5,780 nucleotides of DNA from positions 1-5,780 of the forward strand of contig JAEZUM010000052.1 in assembly GCA_023421075.1 (NCBI GenBank). The letters are read 5' to 3'. Shown here in pieces: positions 1 through 5,576 of this stretch (positions within the stretch are counted from its first letter, which is position 1; each line of letters begins with the position of its first letter). A program made the translations under genes and the position numbers. Origin of the DNA: Bacillota bacterium (lineage in GTDB: Bacteria; Bacillota; Clostridia; Lachnospirales; Lachnospiraceae). Under the pieces are notes generated by a model. That model ran no database searches. It was not told the origin of the DNA and worked only from the letters and a program-made list of their open reading frames with translations.

Positions 1-191
1 AGAATCGTCTCAAAATTCTGGAACGGATTCTCAAGAAATTTGAAAGTAGTTTTTCCCAAACCTTTAAAATCAGTAAAACCGATAACGGCTGTATATATCG
101 TGGGATATAAGTTAAATATAAGGAACGCTAGCACAAAAGGTATTGAAAATATATACCCGTATTTAGCGTAGCTAACACTCTTACGTCGCAT
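1..191 (-). CDS. Sugar ABC transporter permease, MalF/UgpA type (N-terminal fragment)
   Basis: Only the first 63 codons lie in the window; the gene runs off the left edge. The start is ATG at 191-189, preceded by a GGAGG ribosome binding site (complement of 201-205) at good spacing. The peptide begins MRRKSVSYAKYGYIFSIPFV, a short basic cytoplasmic tail. A first membrane segment follows (about residues 12-32, ending in FLIFNLYPTIYTA), then GFTDFKG. A hydrophobic helix closing on a YPTIY-like motif and a 'FTDFKG' stretch is typical of the first transmembrane region of MalF/UgpA-family permeases of carbohydrate importers. It lies 183 nt downstream of the solute-binding protein gene on the same strand, so it is very probably co-transcribed with it. 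It would form half of the membrane channel, with a second permease expected further left. The substrate cannot be told from this fragment. Confidence 0.85.
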   Translation of the reverse strand, partial: MRRKSVSYAKYGYIFSIPFVLAFLIFNLYPTIYTAVIGFTDFKGLGKTTFKFLENPFQNFETI

Positions 192-230
192 AAGCGTTCA
201 CCTCCGGTATAATTGTCTGTATCTTTACAT

Positions 231-264
231 AACCAGAAGAAGCTATGAACACGCTTCTTCGGTT
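231..264 (-). promoter_or_regulatory. Stem-loop in the leader of the permease gene
   Basis: An exact 8-bp inverted repeat (236-243 pairs with 253-260, GAAGAAGC/GCTTCTTC) encloses a 9-nt loop. The stem can be extended outwards by ACC/GGT past a one-base bulge at 235. It sits about 30 nt upstream of the permease ribosome binding site. No T-tract follows it on the minus strand, so it is unlikely to be a full terminator. An mRNA-processing or stability element between binding protein and permease is the likelier reading, by analogy with other ABC importer operons; this is inference. Confidence 0.5.
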
Positions 265-324
265 CGCGTATGTGTTCGCATTACTACAAGCAAGCTTGAG
301 AATGCATTTATGCCCAAACGCGAA
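263..324 (-). promoter_or_regulatory. Possible long-range stem in the binding protein-permease gap
   Basis: TTCGCGT (263-269) is exactly complementary to ACGCGAA (318-324). Inside this pair, GCATT (278-282) can pair with AATGC (301-305), and CAAG (287-290) with CTTG (295-298). Together they make a nested, branched fold. The individual helices are short (4-7 bp), so this is only a candidate structure. It shares bases 263-264 with the extension of the neighbouring hairpin, so the two might compete at that point. Confidence 0.3.
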
Positions 325-328
325 TATT

Positions 329-360
329 AGGGGCGGTCGAAAAGATATCCTCCCGCCCCT
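329..360 (-). promoter_or_regulatory. GC-rich stem-loop just downstream of the binding-protein stop codon
   Basis: AGGGGCGG (329-336) and CCGCCCCT (353-360) form a perfect 8-bp, very GC-rich stem with a 16-nt loop, starting 14 nt after the stop codon of the solute-binding protein gene. On the minus strand the stem is followed by AATATTCG rather than a run of T, so it is not a classical intrinsic terminator. In such operons a hairpin at this position commonly protects the 3' end of the binding-protein message or causes partial termination, giving more binding protein than permease. That role is inferred from position. Confidence 0.6.
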
Positions 361-374
361 GAATTCAGGTTAAA

Positions 375-1808
375 TTATTCTACAACAACATCAAGATTAT
401 CAGCAACATCCTGCTTAAAGGCAGCAATTGCGTCCTCACGTGATTTATTACCAGCGGTGTATTCACGTACCTGATTACGGAAGTAGGTATTGATTGTCTC
501 ATCGTACTGAGTCTTGTTAGTACCGGTAGCAAACTGACCAGCAGGAACGAATACATCGAACATATTCTGTCCGCCTAAGAACTCAAGCTTACCATCAGAC
601 TTGCTCATAACGGTACCGGAAGCAACTGTATCCTTTGTGCCGCCTTCGCCGTTAAGAGTACCGTTAGCCCAGAAATACTGAAGACCTGTCTCGGAGCTAT
701 CAAGTGTAATCCATTCGATGATATCGCCAACAGCTGCTTTAACTTTGCTGTCTTTGTTAGCAAGAACCCATGTACCACCCCAGAAGAAACCAACCGGAGG
801 CTCACATACAGCCCAATCACCATAGGTTCCTTCGCCAGCTTTTGTGCCGCCGGAGTTACCAGCCATAACATAGTTAATTAACCAAGCAGGACCAAAGAAA
901 CCAAATACCTTCTGAGCGCCGGCATCCTTCATGTCTGCATACCAAGCATCAGTCCAGTCCTGAGTATCATTGTGATAACCATTGTCTTTTAATTTCTTGG
1001 AAAGATCTAAGAATTCCTCACGCTTGGGATCGATGTTAAGCTTTCCATCTACGATCCAAGGCTGCTCGGAGCTGTTCTCAACTGCATGCCAGATATCGCC
1101 ATCACCAGATACGATACCATAACCCTTAGCCTTTAACTCAGCAGCTGCTGCAAAGAATTTATCCCAGCCGGGACCAATCTTATCTTTAATGGTAGCCGGA
1201 TCATCAGTTCCCCAAGTATCCTTAGCAAGAGAACGACGATAAATGAAAGCACCACCGGTAGCCTGATATCCAAGACCTACAAGCTGTCCGTCAGGGTTGG
1301 TTCCGATATCGATTGTATACTGAGCAATGTCAGCCTCTTTTGTAAGAGTATCAACATCAATACCAAGATCCTTATAGGAAGCTGCAAATTGGCTTGCATC
1401 ACCCTGAGAATACTTTAAGATGAAAGCACTCTCTGCACAGTAGATGTCAGGAGCATCTGCGCCGCCGCCAGCTAATGCCTGGTCAAGTGCGGGCTGATAA
1501 AGACCATCTGTAGTAGCAATAATTGTGGTTTTGATTTCATAATCAAAATCGGGATGAAGTTCTTTGTATTTCTCAATCATCTTAGGAACCTCATCAGTAA
1601 AGCTCATTACATTGATCACTTTTACATTAGGATCATTTGTTACTTCGTCTGCAGGTGCTTCTGCAGCAGGTGCTTCTGTAGCCTTGGGAGCTTCAGTAGC
1701 TGTTGTGTTGGAAGAATCACCCGCGGGTTCTTCTTTCTTGGTACCGCAAGCTGTTACTAATGTCATAACGAGCATGCATGCGAGAATTAAAGCAATTAAA
1801 CGTTTCAT
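375..1808 (-). CDS. Extracellular sugar-binding lipoprotein of an ABC importer (SBP family 1)
   Basis: This 477-residue protein is a solute-binding protein that captures a carbohydrate outside the cytoplasmic membrane and delivers it to an ABC permease. Residues 1-20 are a lipoprotein signal peptide (MKRLIALILACMLVMTLVTA) followed by Cys21, with LVTAC as the lipobox, so the mature protein should be lipid-anchored at Cys21. Residues 22-60 form a flexible linker rich in Ala, Pro, Glu and Thr with TEAP repeats. The folded domain starts near VKVINVMSFTDEVPKMI and contains features usual for family 1 binding proteins: a DAPDIYCAESAFI stretch near residue 118, a GPAWLINYVMAG stretch near 307, and many Trp/Tyr residues suited to stacking on sugar rings. 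The length is normal. ATG at 1808 has AGGAGG (complement of 1815-1820) six bases upstream. The permease follows 183 nt downstream on the same strand. The exact sugar is unknown. Confidence 0.92.
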   Translation of the reverse strand: MKRLIALILACMLVMTLVTACGTKKEEPAGDSSNTTATEAPKATEAPAAEAPADEVTNDPNVKVINVMSFTDEVPKMIEKYKELHPDFDYEIKTTIIATTDGLYQPALDQALAGGGADAPDIYCAESAFILKYSQGDASQFAASYKDLGIDVDTLTKEADIAQYTIDIGTNPDGQLVGLGYQATGGAFIYRRSLAKDTWGTDDPATIKDKIGPGWDKFFAAAAELKAKGYGIVSGDGDIWHAVENSSEQPWIVDGKLNIDPKREEFLDLSKKLKDNGYHNDTQDWTDAWYADMKDAGAQKVFGFFGPAWLINYVMAGNSGGTKAGEGTYGDWAVCEPPVGFFWGGTWVLANKDSKVKAAVGDIIEWITLDSSETGLQYFWANGTLNGEGGTKDTVASGTVMSKSDGKLEFLGGQNMFDVFVPAGQFATGTNKTQYDETINTYFRNQVREYTAGNKSREDAIAAFKQDVADNLDVVVE

Positions 1809-1937
1809 GATATCCCTCCTCTAATTTTGTAAATTATACACATTTACATAAAAATTATATATAAAAATCTTAATACGCGCACCATTTTTGTTGCTATCTT
1901 ATTATAAATTATTGCTTATTTTAATATTTTTTTGTGT

Positions 1938-1966
1938 AATATATATATATTTCTAATAATCCCCAA
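1938..1966 (-). promoter_or_regulatory. Candidate promoter of the ABC importer operon
   Basis: On the minus strand, TTGGGG (complement of 1961-1966) and TATATT (complement of 1938-1943) are separated by 17 bases, as for a sigma-A promoter. The -35 box matches only TTG well, and the surrounding AT richness gives many rival -10 boxes, so the assignment is weak. If right, transcription would start near 1930 and leave a leader of about 120 nt before the ATG. Confidence 0.3.
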
Positions 1967-2007
1967 CGAAAGTATTGTAACTAAATTATTTTAGTATTAT
2001 CATTAAA

Positions 2008-2040
2008 TTATCGTTTTTTGCACTTTTCGATAACGTTTAA
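2008..2040 (-). promoter_or_regulatory. Candidate operator: TTATCG/CGATAA dyad with cre-like element
   Basis: TTATCG (2008-2013) and CGATAA (2028-2033) are exact inverted half-sites with a 14-base spacer, about two helical turns centre to centre. On the minus strand the upstream half-site lies in CTTAAACGTTATCG, which agrees with the catabolite-response element consensus (TGWAARCGYTWNCW) at 11 of 14 positions but lacks its first TG. It could bind a LacI/CcpA-type repressor or another dimeric regulator of sugar uptake. It lies upstream of the candidate promoter. No regulator gene is visible in the window. Confidence 0.3.
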
Positions 2041-2249
2041 GTTGCCTATTTCACTGGGTTTTCCTCATATTTGAAGTATAGTTTTTTCAATTTTTCGTTA
2101 AATTAGCTATTTTTTACTCATTTGCATCAGATTTCCATGACATTTTCTTGCAAGATATGGCCATTTCAATATTTATATTCTCCCTTACGATACGCTTTTT
2201 TATACAGAATAAGAAACACACATAGAATGCTGACTTGGTCAGTTTTATA

Positions 2250-2283
2250 TAAGAAAAGCGTGAAAGTGTATACTTTCACGCTT
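2250..2283 (-). terminator. Intrinsic terminator of the DEAD-box helicase gene
   Basis: There is a perfect 12-bp inverted repeat: AAGCGTGAAAGT (2256-2267) and ACTTTCACGCTT (2272-2283), with a 4-nt loop. Read on the minus strand, the stem ends in CGCTT and runs directly into TTCTTATAT, giving a T-rich tail. It lies 53 nt after the helicase stop codon. It should separate the helicase transcript from the ABC importer operon downstream on the same strand. Confidence 0.85.
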
Positions 2284-2335
2284 AAAATGTAAAATATTCT
2301 ATTTATAGTTGTTGATTGTATTTTTGACCATGGAA

Positions 2336-3733
2336 TTATTTTGAATTCCTGCTGTTTCTCTTCGAAAAACCATGATAACTTCTTTTTTCTTTCAGTGTTC
2401 CGTCTGCTGTCATCCGATACTTTTTCTTAGGTGTTGCTGTTGTTTTGGAGGTTGCCTGCTTAAAAGGTGCTTTTTTGGCAGCTGCCGGTTTCTCCTCCGT
2501 GTGTTTCCCTATCACTTTTGGTGCTACTTTAGCAGGTGCTGTTTCTCTGACCGGCGCTTTTCTTGGTTGGGTATTCTTAATCGCAGGAAACTCATTCATA
2601 AGTGGATACGGATGATCTTCCACCTCGTTAAGCTTCTTACCGATCAACCGTTCTATGTCAGCGAGTAGTGGTTTCTCATCAAAATCGCAGAAGGAAATTG
2701 CTACTCCACCAAGTCCTGCTCTACCCGTACGACCGATGCGATGTACATAGGTCTCGGGTACATTCGGTAAATCATAGTTAATTACATGGGACAGCTCATC
2801 AATATCAATCCCTCGCGCAGCAATATCAGTGGCAATCAGTATTCTTAGCTTTCTGCCTTTAAAATTACTTAATGCACTTTGCCGTGCACCCTGGGATTTG
2901 TCCCCATGGATAGCCTGTGCCGTAATCTTTTCCTTTGATAACTGTTTCACGGTACGATCCGCACCATGCTTCGTACGTGTGAATACTAATGCGGATTCAA
3001 TACGGTTATCCTTAAGAATATGCAAAAGCAAATCCTTCTTATTACCCTTGTCAACATAGTACAGATATTGTTCTATGGTGTCTACGGTTGATGATACCGG
3101 TGTAATCTCCACCTTCGCCGGTTGCTTTAAGATCGTATTCGATAAGGCAGCAATATCCGCCGGCATCGTTGCAGAGAACAACAGAGTCTGTCTGCTGACC
3201 GGTGTTCTTGCAATAATTTTCTTAACATCATTAATAAATCCCATATCGAGCATTCGATCTGCTTCATCCAATATTAATATTTTCACATGCTTAAGATCAA
3301 CATGGCCTTGCCCGATCAAATCATTGAGTCTGCCCGGTGTCGCTACAAGGATATCCACACCCTCCTGCAGTTTCTGCTCTTGCGGTTTCTGAGAAACACC
3401 GCCGAAGATAACACAGTATTTTAATCTTGTATATTTACCATAAGTACAAAAGCTCTCGTAGATTTGAAGAGCGAGTTCTCTGGTCGGCGTCACAATAAGT
3501 GCTTTAATTCCTCTTCCTGAAGCCTGCGACTGTTTGTCCTCACAAAGCAGCTGTAAGGTCGGTATCGCAAAGGCCGCTGTCTTACCGGTGCCGGTCTGAG
3601 CACAACCGAGCAGATCTCTGCCTTCTAATATATATGGAATTGCTTTTTCCTGTATCGGAGTCGGAACCTCATATCTTTCCTTCTCCAAAGCCTTTAATAT
3701 AGGCGGTATTACTTTTAATTCTTTAAATTGCAT
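2336..3733 (-). CDS. DEAD-box ATP-dependent RNA helicase, RhlE-like
   Basis: A complete 465-residue DEAD-box helicase, which uses ATP to unwind short RNA duplexes in the cytoplasm, usually in ribosome assembly, RNA decay or cold adaptation. All signature motifs are present in order: Q motif with YEVPTPIQEKAIP (21-33), Walker A AQTGTGKT (45-52), PTRELALQ (83-90), GG (111-112), TPGRL (132-136), DEAD (156-159), SAT (187-189), LVFTRTK (249-255), ATDIAARGIDID (301-312) and HRIGRTGRAG (331-340). The two RecA-like domains end near residue 375. A basic, low-complexity tail rich in Lys, Ala and Pro (about 383-465) follows and probably binds RNA. ATG at 3733 is preceded by AGGAG (complement of 3739-3743). 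A good promoter lies upstream and a strong terminator downstream, so it appears to be a single-gene unit. The RhlE grouping rests on domain layout and motif wording; CshA-like is an alternative. Confidence 0.95.
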   Translation of the reverse strand: MQFKELKVIPPILKALEKERYEVPTPIQEKAIPYILEGRDLLGCAQTGTGKTAAFAIPTLQLLCEDKQSQASGRGIKALIVTPTRELALQIYESFCTYGKYTRLKYCVIFGGVSQKPQEQKLQEGVDILVATPGRLNDLIGQGHVDLKHVKILILDEADRMLDMGFINDVKKIIARTPVSRQTLLFSATMPADIAALSNTILKQPAKVEITPVSSTVDTIEQYLYYVDKGNKKDLLLHILKDNRIESALVFTRTKHGADRTVKQLSKEKITAQAIHGDKSQGARQSALSNFKGRKLRILIATDIAARGIDIDELSHVINYDLPNVPETYVHRIGRTGRAGLGGVAISFCDFDEKPLLADIERLIGKKLNEVEDHPYPLMNEFPAIKNTQPRKAPVRETAPAKVAPKVIGKHTEEKPAAAKKAPFKQATSKTTATPKKKYRMTADGTLKEKRSYHGFSKRNSRNSK

Positions 3734-3787
3734 ACTTTCTCCTGACTGATTGTAATTGGTGCTTTTGTTTATTAGACCTATTACACT

Positions 3788-3815
3788 AGTATAATCGATA
3801 AATCACAATAGTCAA
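3788..3815 (-). promoter_or_regulatory. Sigma-A-type promoter of the helicase gene
   Basis: On the minus strand, TTGACT (complement of 3810-3815) and TATACT (complement of 3788-3793) are spaced by 16 bases; each box matches the consensus at five of six positions. Transcription would start near 3781, leaving a leader of about 48 nt with no evident long structured cold-shock leader. The promoter begins 7 bases after the NUDIX stop codon, in the gap between the two genes. Read-through from the NUDIX gene is still possible because no terminator is seen between them. Confidence 0.65.
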
Positions 3816-3822
3816 GGTAACT

Positions 3823-4317
3823 TTATCTCGAATTAATGAGTAACTGTTCCATAACCTTCGTATCTCGTATCACCCATGGACAGGTCTCGAGATCCTTCAT
3901 CTGATAATTACACGCCAACGCTTCTGGCAAGGTCATCCAGACCACCTTATAATCATATTCCTTTTCATATTCATCCAGATTTCTTACACCAACCACCGAT
4001 TCTGTCTCACAGAAAAAGTAATGGGACTCCATCTCCAGAAGATCTTCCTTTACTCCTTTTCTTCTTTCAAGGACTTTAATAAATTCCTTTATCGTGTCCC
4101 TTTTTACAAGATACCCAGTCTCCTCCTGCACCTCACGAACCAGTGTATCTTCCAGCTCCTCACCGGGCTCCATTCCGCCTCCGGGAAACTTATAATCTCC
4201 ATATTTACTATAGATAAGGAGATATTGCTTACCGTATGTGATAATTGCACGAGCCGCAGTCCTTTTGAATACCGACCTTGTATTTTCGTAATTTTTCAAA
4301 TCAATTATAATGTCCAT
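3823..4317 (-). CDS. NUDIX hydrolase
   Basis: A soluble NUDIX-superfamily enzyme that hydrolyses a nucleoside diphosphate linked to another moiety; the actual substrate cannot be told. Numbered from the upstream ATG at 4326, the Nudix box G-x5-E-x7-R-E-V-x-E-E-x-G is complete at Gly50 to Gly71, with Glu56, Arg64, Glu65, Glu68 and Glu69 in place, so metal binding and catalysis should be intact. It is preceded by the usual FPGGGMEPGEE strand-loop. The C-terminal part (VWMTLPEAL, then CPWVIRDTKVMEQLL) is ordinary for the fold. I chose the ATG at 4317 (164 residues) because AAGGATG lies at normal distance before it, whereas the ATG at 4326 (167 residues) directly abuts AAAGG with no spacing. The gene has its own promoter and is divergent from the YeiH-family gene. 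Confidence 0.9.
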   Translation of the reverse strand: MDIIIDLKNYENTRSVFKRTAARAIITYGKQYLLIYSKYGDYKFPGGGMEPGEELEDTLVREVQEETGYLVKRDTIKEFIKVLERRKGVKEDLLEMESHYFFCETESVVGVRNLDEYEKEYDYKVVWMTLPEALACNYQMKDLETCPWVIRDTKVMEQLLINSR

Positions 4318-4323
4318 ATGTTT

Positions 4324-4331
4324 CATCCTTT
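4324..4331 (-). promoter_or_regulatory. Ribosome binding site deciding the NUDIX start
   Basis: On the minus strand AAAGGATG (complement of 4324-4331) has its AGG nine bases before the ATG at 4317. The same bases include the alternative ATG at 4326, which would have a zero-length spacer. This favours the downstream start. Confidence 0.5.
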
Positions 4332-4362
4332 ATTTTTTCTGTAGTTTAATTCCTAAGAAATT

Positions 4363-4390
4363 ATTATAACATTGATTTACTTTGATACAA
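4363..4390 (-). promoter_or_regulatory. Candidate promoter of the NUDIX gene
   Basis: A perfect -10 box TATAAT (complement of 4363-4368) is preceded, 16 bases away, by TTGTAT (complement of 4385-4390), which keeps only the TTG core of the -35 consensus. Transcription would start near 4356, about 40 nt before the start codon. It lies in the 4327-4495 divergent gap. Confidence 0.55.
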
Positions 4391-4424
4391 ACAATATTTA
4401 CACAAGGACCGGCTTAACTTTCTC

Positions 4425-4453
4425 TTTTCATTTTCCGGTTTTCATGCTATCCT
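4425..4453 (+). promoter_or_regulatory. Weak candidate promoter of the YeiH-family gene
   Basis: TTTTCA (4425-4430) and TATCCT (4448-4453) are spaced by 17 bases, each matching the sigma-A consensus at four of six positions. A start near 4460 would leave a leader of about 36 nt carrying the AAGGAG site. Other pairings in this AT-rich gap are possible. Confidence 0.35.
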
Positions 4454-4495
4454 CATTGCATTAGAACATTTAATGGAGTTTAAGGAGTAAATCGA

Positions 4496-5526
4496 ATGAA
4501 CAATTTTAAGAAAAATGTCCGGGGTTGGTACTATGTATCTTACTTGCAATTCCATCCTGGCTTCTTGGTAAGACCTTTCCGGTGATCGGTGGTCCGATTA
4601 TTGCTATAATCACAGGAATGATGCTTTCATTTATCATCAAGGATAAGAGACGGTATGAATCCGGTATTCGTTTTACCTCTAAAAAAATACTGCAATATGC
4701 TGTGATATTACTGGGCTTTGGTCTAAATCTTTCAATAATTCTGCAAACCGGGATACAATCACTTCCCATAATAATCAGTACGATCATTACCTCTCTCGTA
4801 ATCGCATTTGTACTTCACAGGGTGATGAACATTCCGTCGAACATCTCCACCTTAATTGGTGTAGGGTCCTCCATCTGTGGAGGCTCTGCAATCGCAGCAA
4901 CTGCTCCTGTAATCGATGCGGATGACGTGGATGTCGCACAGGCTATTTCCGTAATATTCTTCTTTAATCTCATTGCAGCGATTGTATTCCCGGTCATAGG
5001 AACCTGGTTAAAATTATCCTATGTCTCAGGAGATGCATTTTGAGTATTTGCCGGAACTGCAATCAATGATACCTCGTCTGTAACAGCAGCCGCTTCTACC
5101 TGGGATAGTTTGTATCAATTAGGCTCAGCCACACTTGATAAAGCGGTCACTGTGAAATTAACAAGAACCTTAGCAATTATTCCTATTACATTAACTCTGG
5201 CGATAATACGTTCAAAAAAGGCAAAATATAATGAGGGGAACACCTTTTCTATAAAAAAGATCTTCCCCTGCTTTATCCTATTCTTTATATTGGCTTCTGT
5301 CATCACAACCATTGCTACCGGTTTCAGTGCAGCTCCCGGCATGTTTGCTCCCTTCAAGGAGCTGAGTAAATTCTTCATTATTATGGCGATGACAGCCATC
5401 GGACTGAATACCGATATCATAAAACTAGTGAAAAGCGGAGGAAAACCATTAATAATGGGCTTCTGCTGTTGGACTGGCATTACAATTGTAAGTCTTACCC
5501 TGCAACATTTCCTAGGAATCTGGTAG
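4496..5526 (+). pseudogene. YeiH/UPF0324 family membrane protein (putative sulfate exporter), disrupted
   Basis: Intact, this would be a polytopic inner-membrane protein of about 343 residues, close to the family's usual length of about 350. The family is annotated as a putative sulfate exporter (PF03601 type) and its transport role is poorly proven. Family signatures are clear: LLGKTFPVIGGPI near the start, GSSICGGSAIAATAPVI (about 4867-4917), AGTAINDTSSV (just after 5043), and FKELSKFFIIMAMTAIGLNTD near the end. Start ATG 4496 has AAGGAG at 4482-4487, 8 bases upstream. Two lesions break it. From the ATG the frame reads MNNFKKNV and then leaves the family frame, stopping at a TGA near 4585; one extra C near 4519 would restore NVPGLVLCILLAIPSWLLG. 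Later, an in-frame TGA (5041-5043) replaces the Gly expected before VFAGTAINDTSSV; GGA to TGA is one base change. The rest stays in one frame to TAG 5524-5526. Recent inactivation and sequence errors are both possible. Confidence 0.85.
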
Positions 5527-5536
5527 ATTTCCTTTT
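5514..5536 (+). terminator. Weak candidate terminator overlapping the YeiH-family stop codon
   Basis: AGGAATCT (5514-5521) can pair with AGATTTCCT (5525-5533) if one T bulges, leaving a 3-nt loop, and TTTT (5533-5536) follows. The stem is AU-rich and imperfect and the loop covers part of the stop codon, so termination here is uncertain. No better hairpin is visible in the 50-bp convergent gap 5527-5576. Confidence 0.25.
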
Positions 5537-5576
5537 CCTATCCTATATGCTGCTATTTAATCATGACTCCGAATAT

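Larger units (their letters stand above)
1809..2255 (-). promoter_or_regulatory. AT-rich leader and control region of the ABC importer operon
   Basis: No convincing gene was found in this stretch; the reading frames are short and lack good start contexts. It must hold the promoter of the binding-protein gene, because the helicase terminator lies just beyond it. It contains many A/T runs, a TTATCG/CGATAA dyad (2008-2033), a perfect 10-bp palindrome TCTTGCAAGA (2146-2155), an adjacent ATGGCCAT palindrome (2157-2164), and a small CTGAC-TTG-GTCAG hairpin (2230-2242). The roles of the palindromes are unknown. Confidence 0.6.

Noticed and set aside
605..871. Open frame inside the binding-protein gene, other reading frame
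   Set aside because: It has no ribosome binding site or family likeness and lies entirely within a strongly supported gene.
1554..1824. Two plus-strand frames opposite the signal peptide and linker of the binding protein
   Set aside because: They arise from the Ala/Pro/Thr-rich linker codons read backwards; composition is low complexity and no start signal is present.
2126..2180. Short minus-strand peptides behind an AAGGGAG-like sequence (2182-2188)
   Set aside because: Start codons are TTG or badly spaced and the peptides are under 25 residues with no recognisable feature.
2157..2225. 22-codon plus-strand frame starting MAISIFIFSLTIRFF
   Set aside because: It has no ribosome binding site or supporting context; chance in AT-rich DNA is more likely.
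2230..2242. CTGAC-TTG-GTCAG followed by TTTT as a plus-strand terminator
   Set aside because: The stem is only 5 bp and no plus-strand gene lies upstream to be terminated.
2372..3392. Three plus-strand open frames opposite the helicase
   Set aside because: They are antisense shadows of a gene with all DEAD-box motifs, without start signals or recognisable domains.
3876..4344. Two plus-strand open frames opposite the NUDIX gene
   Set aside because: They are antisense to a complete Nudix box gene; no plausible ribosome binding site or family.
4506..5480. Minus-strand open frames opposite the YeiH-family gene
   Set aside because: They look hydrophobic only because they mirror membrane-segment codons; the plus strand carries clear family motifs.
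5110..5526. Separate 138-residue protein starting with TTG after the internal stop
   Set aside because: It is the continuation of the YeiH-family frame and has no ribosome binding site; it is a fragment of the same broken gene.
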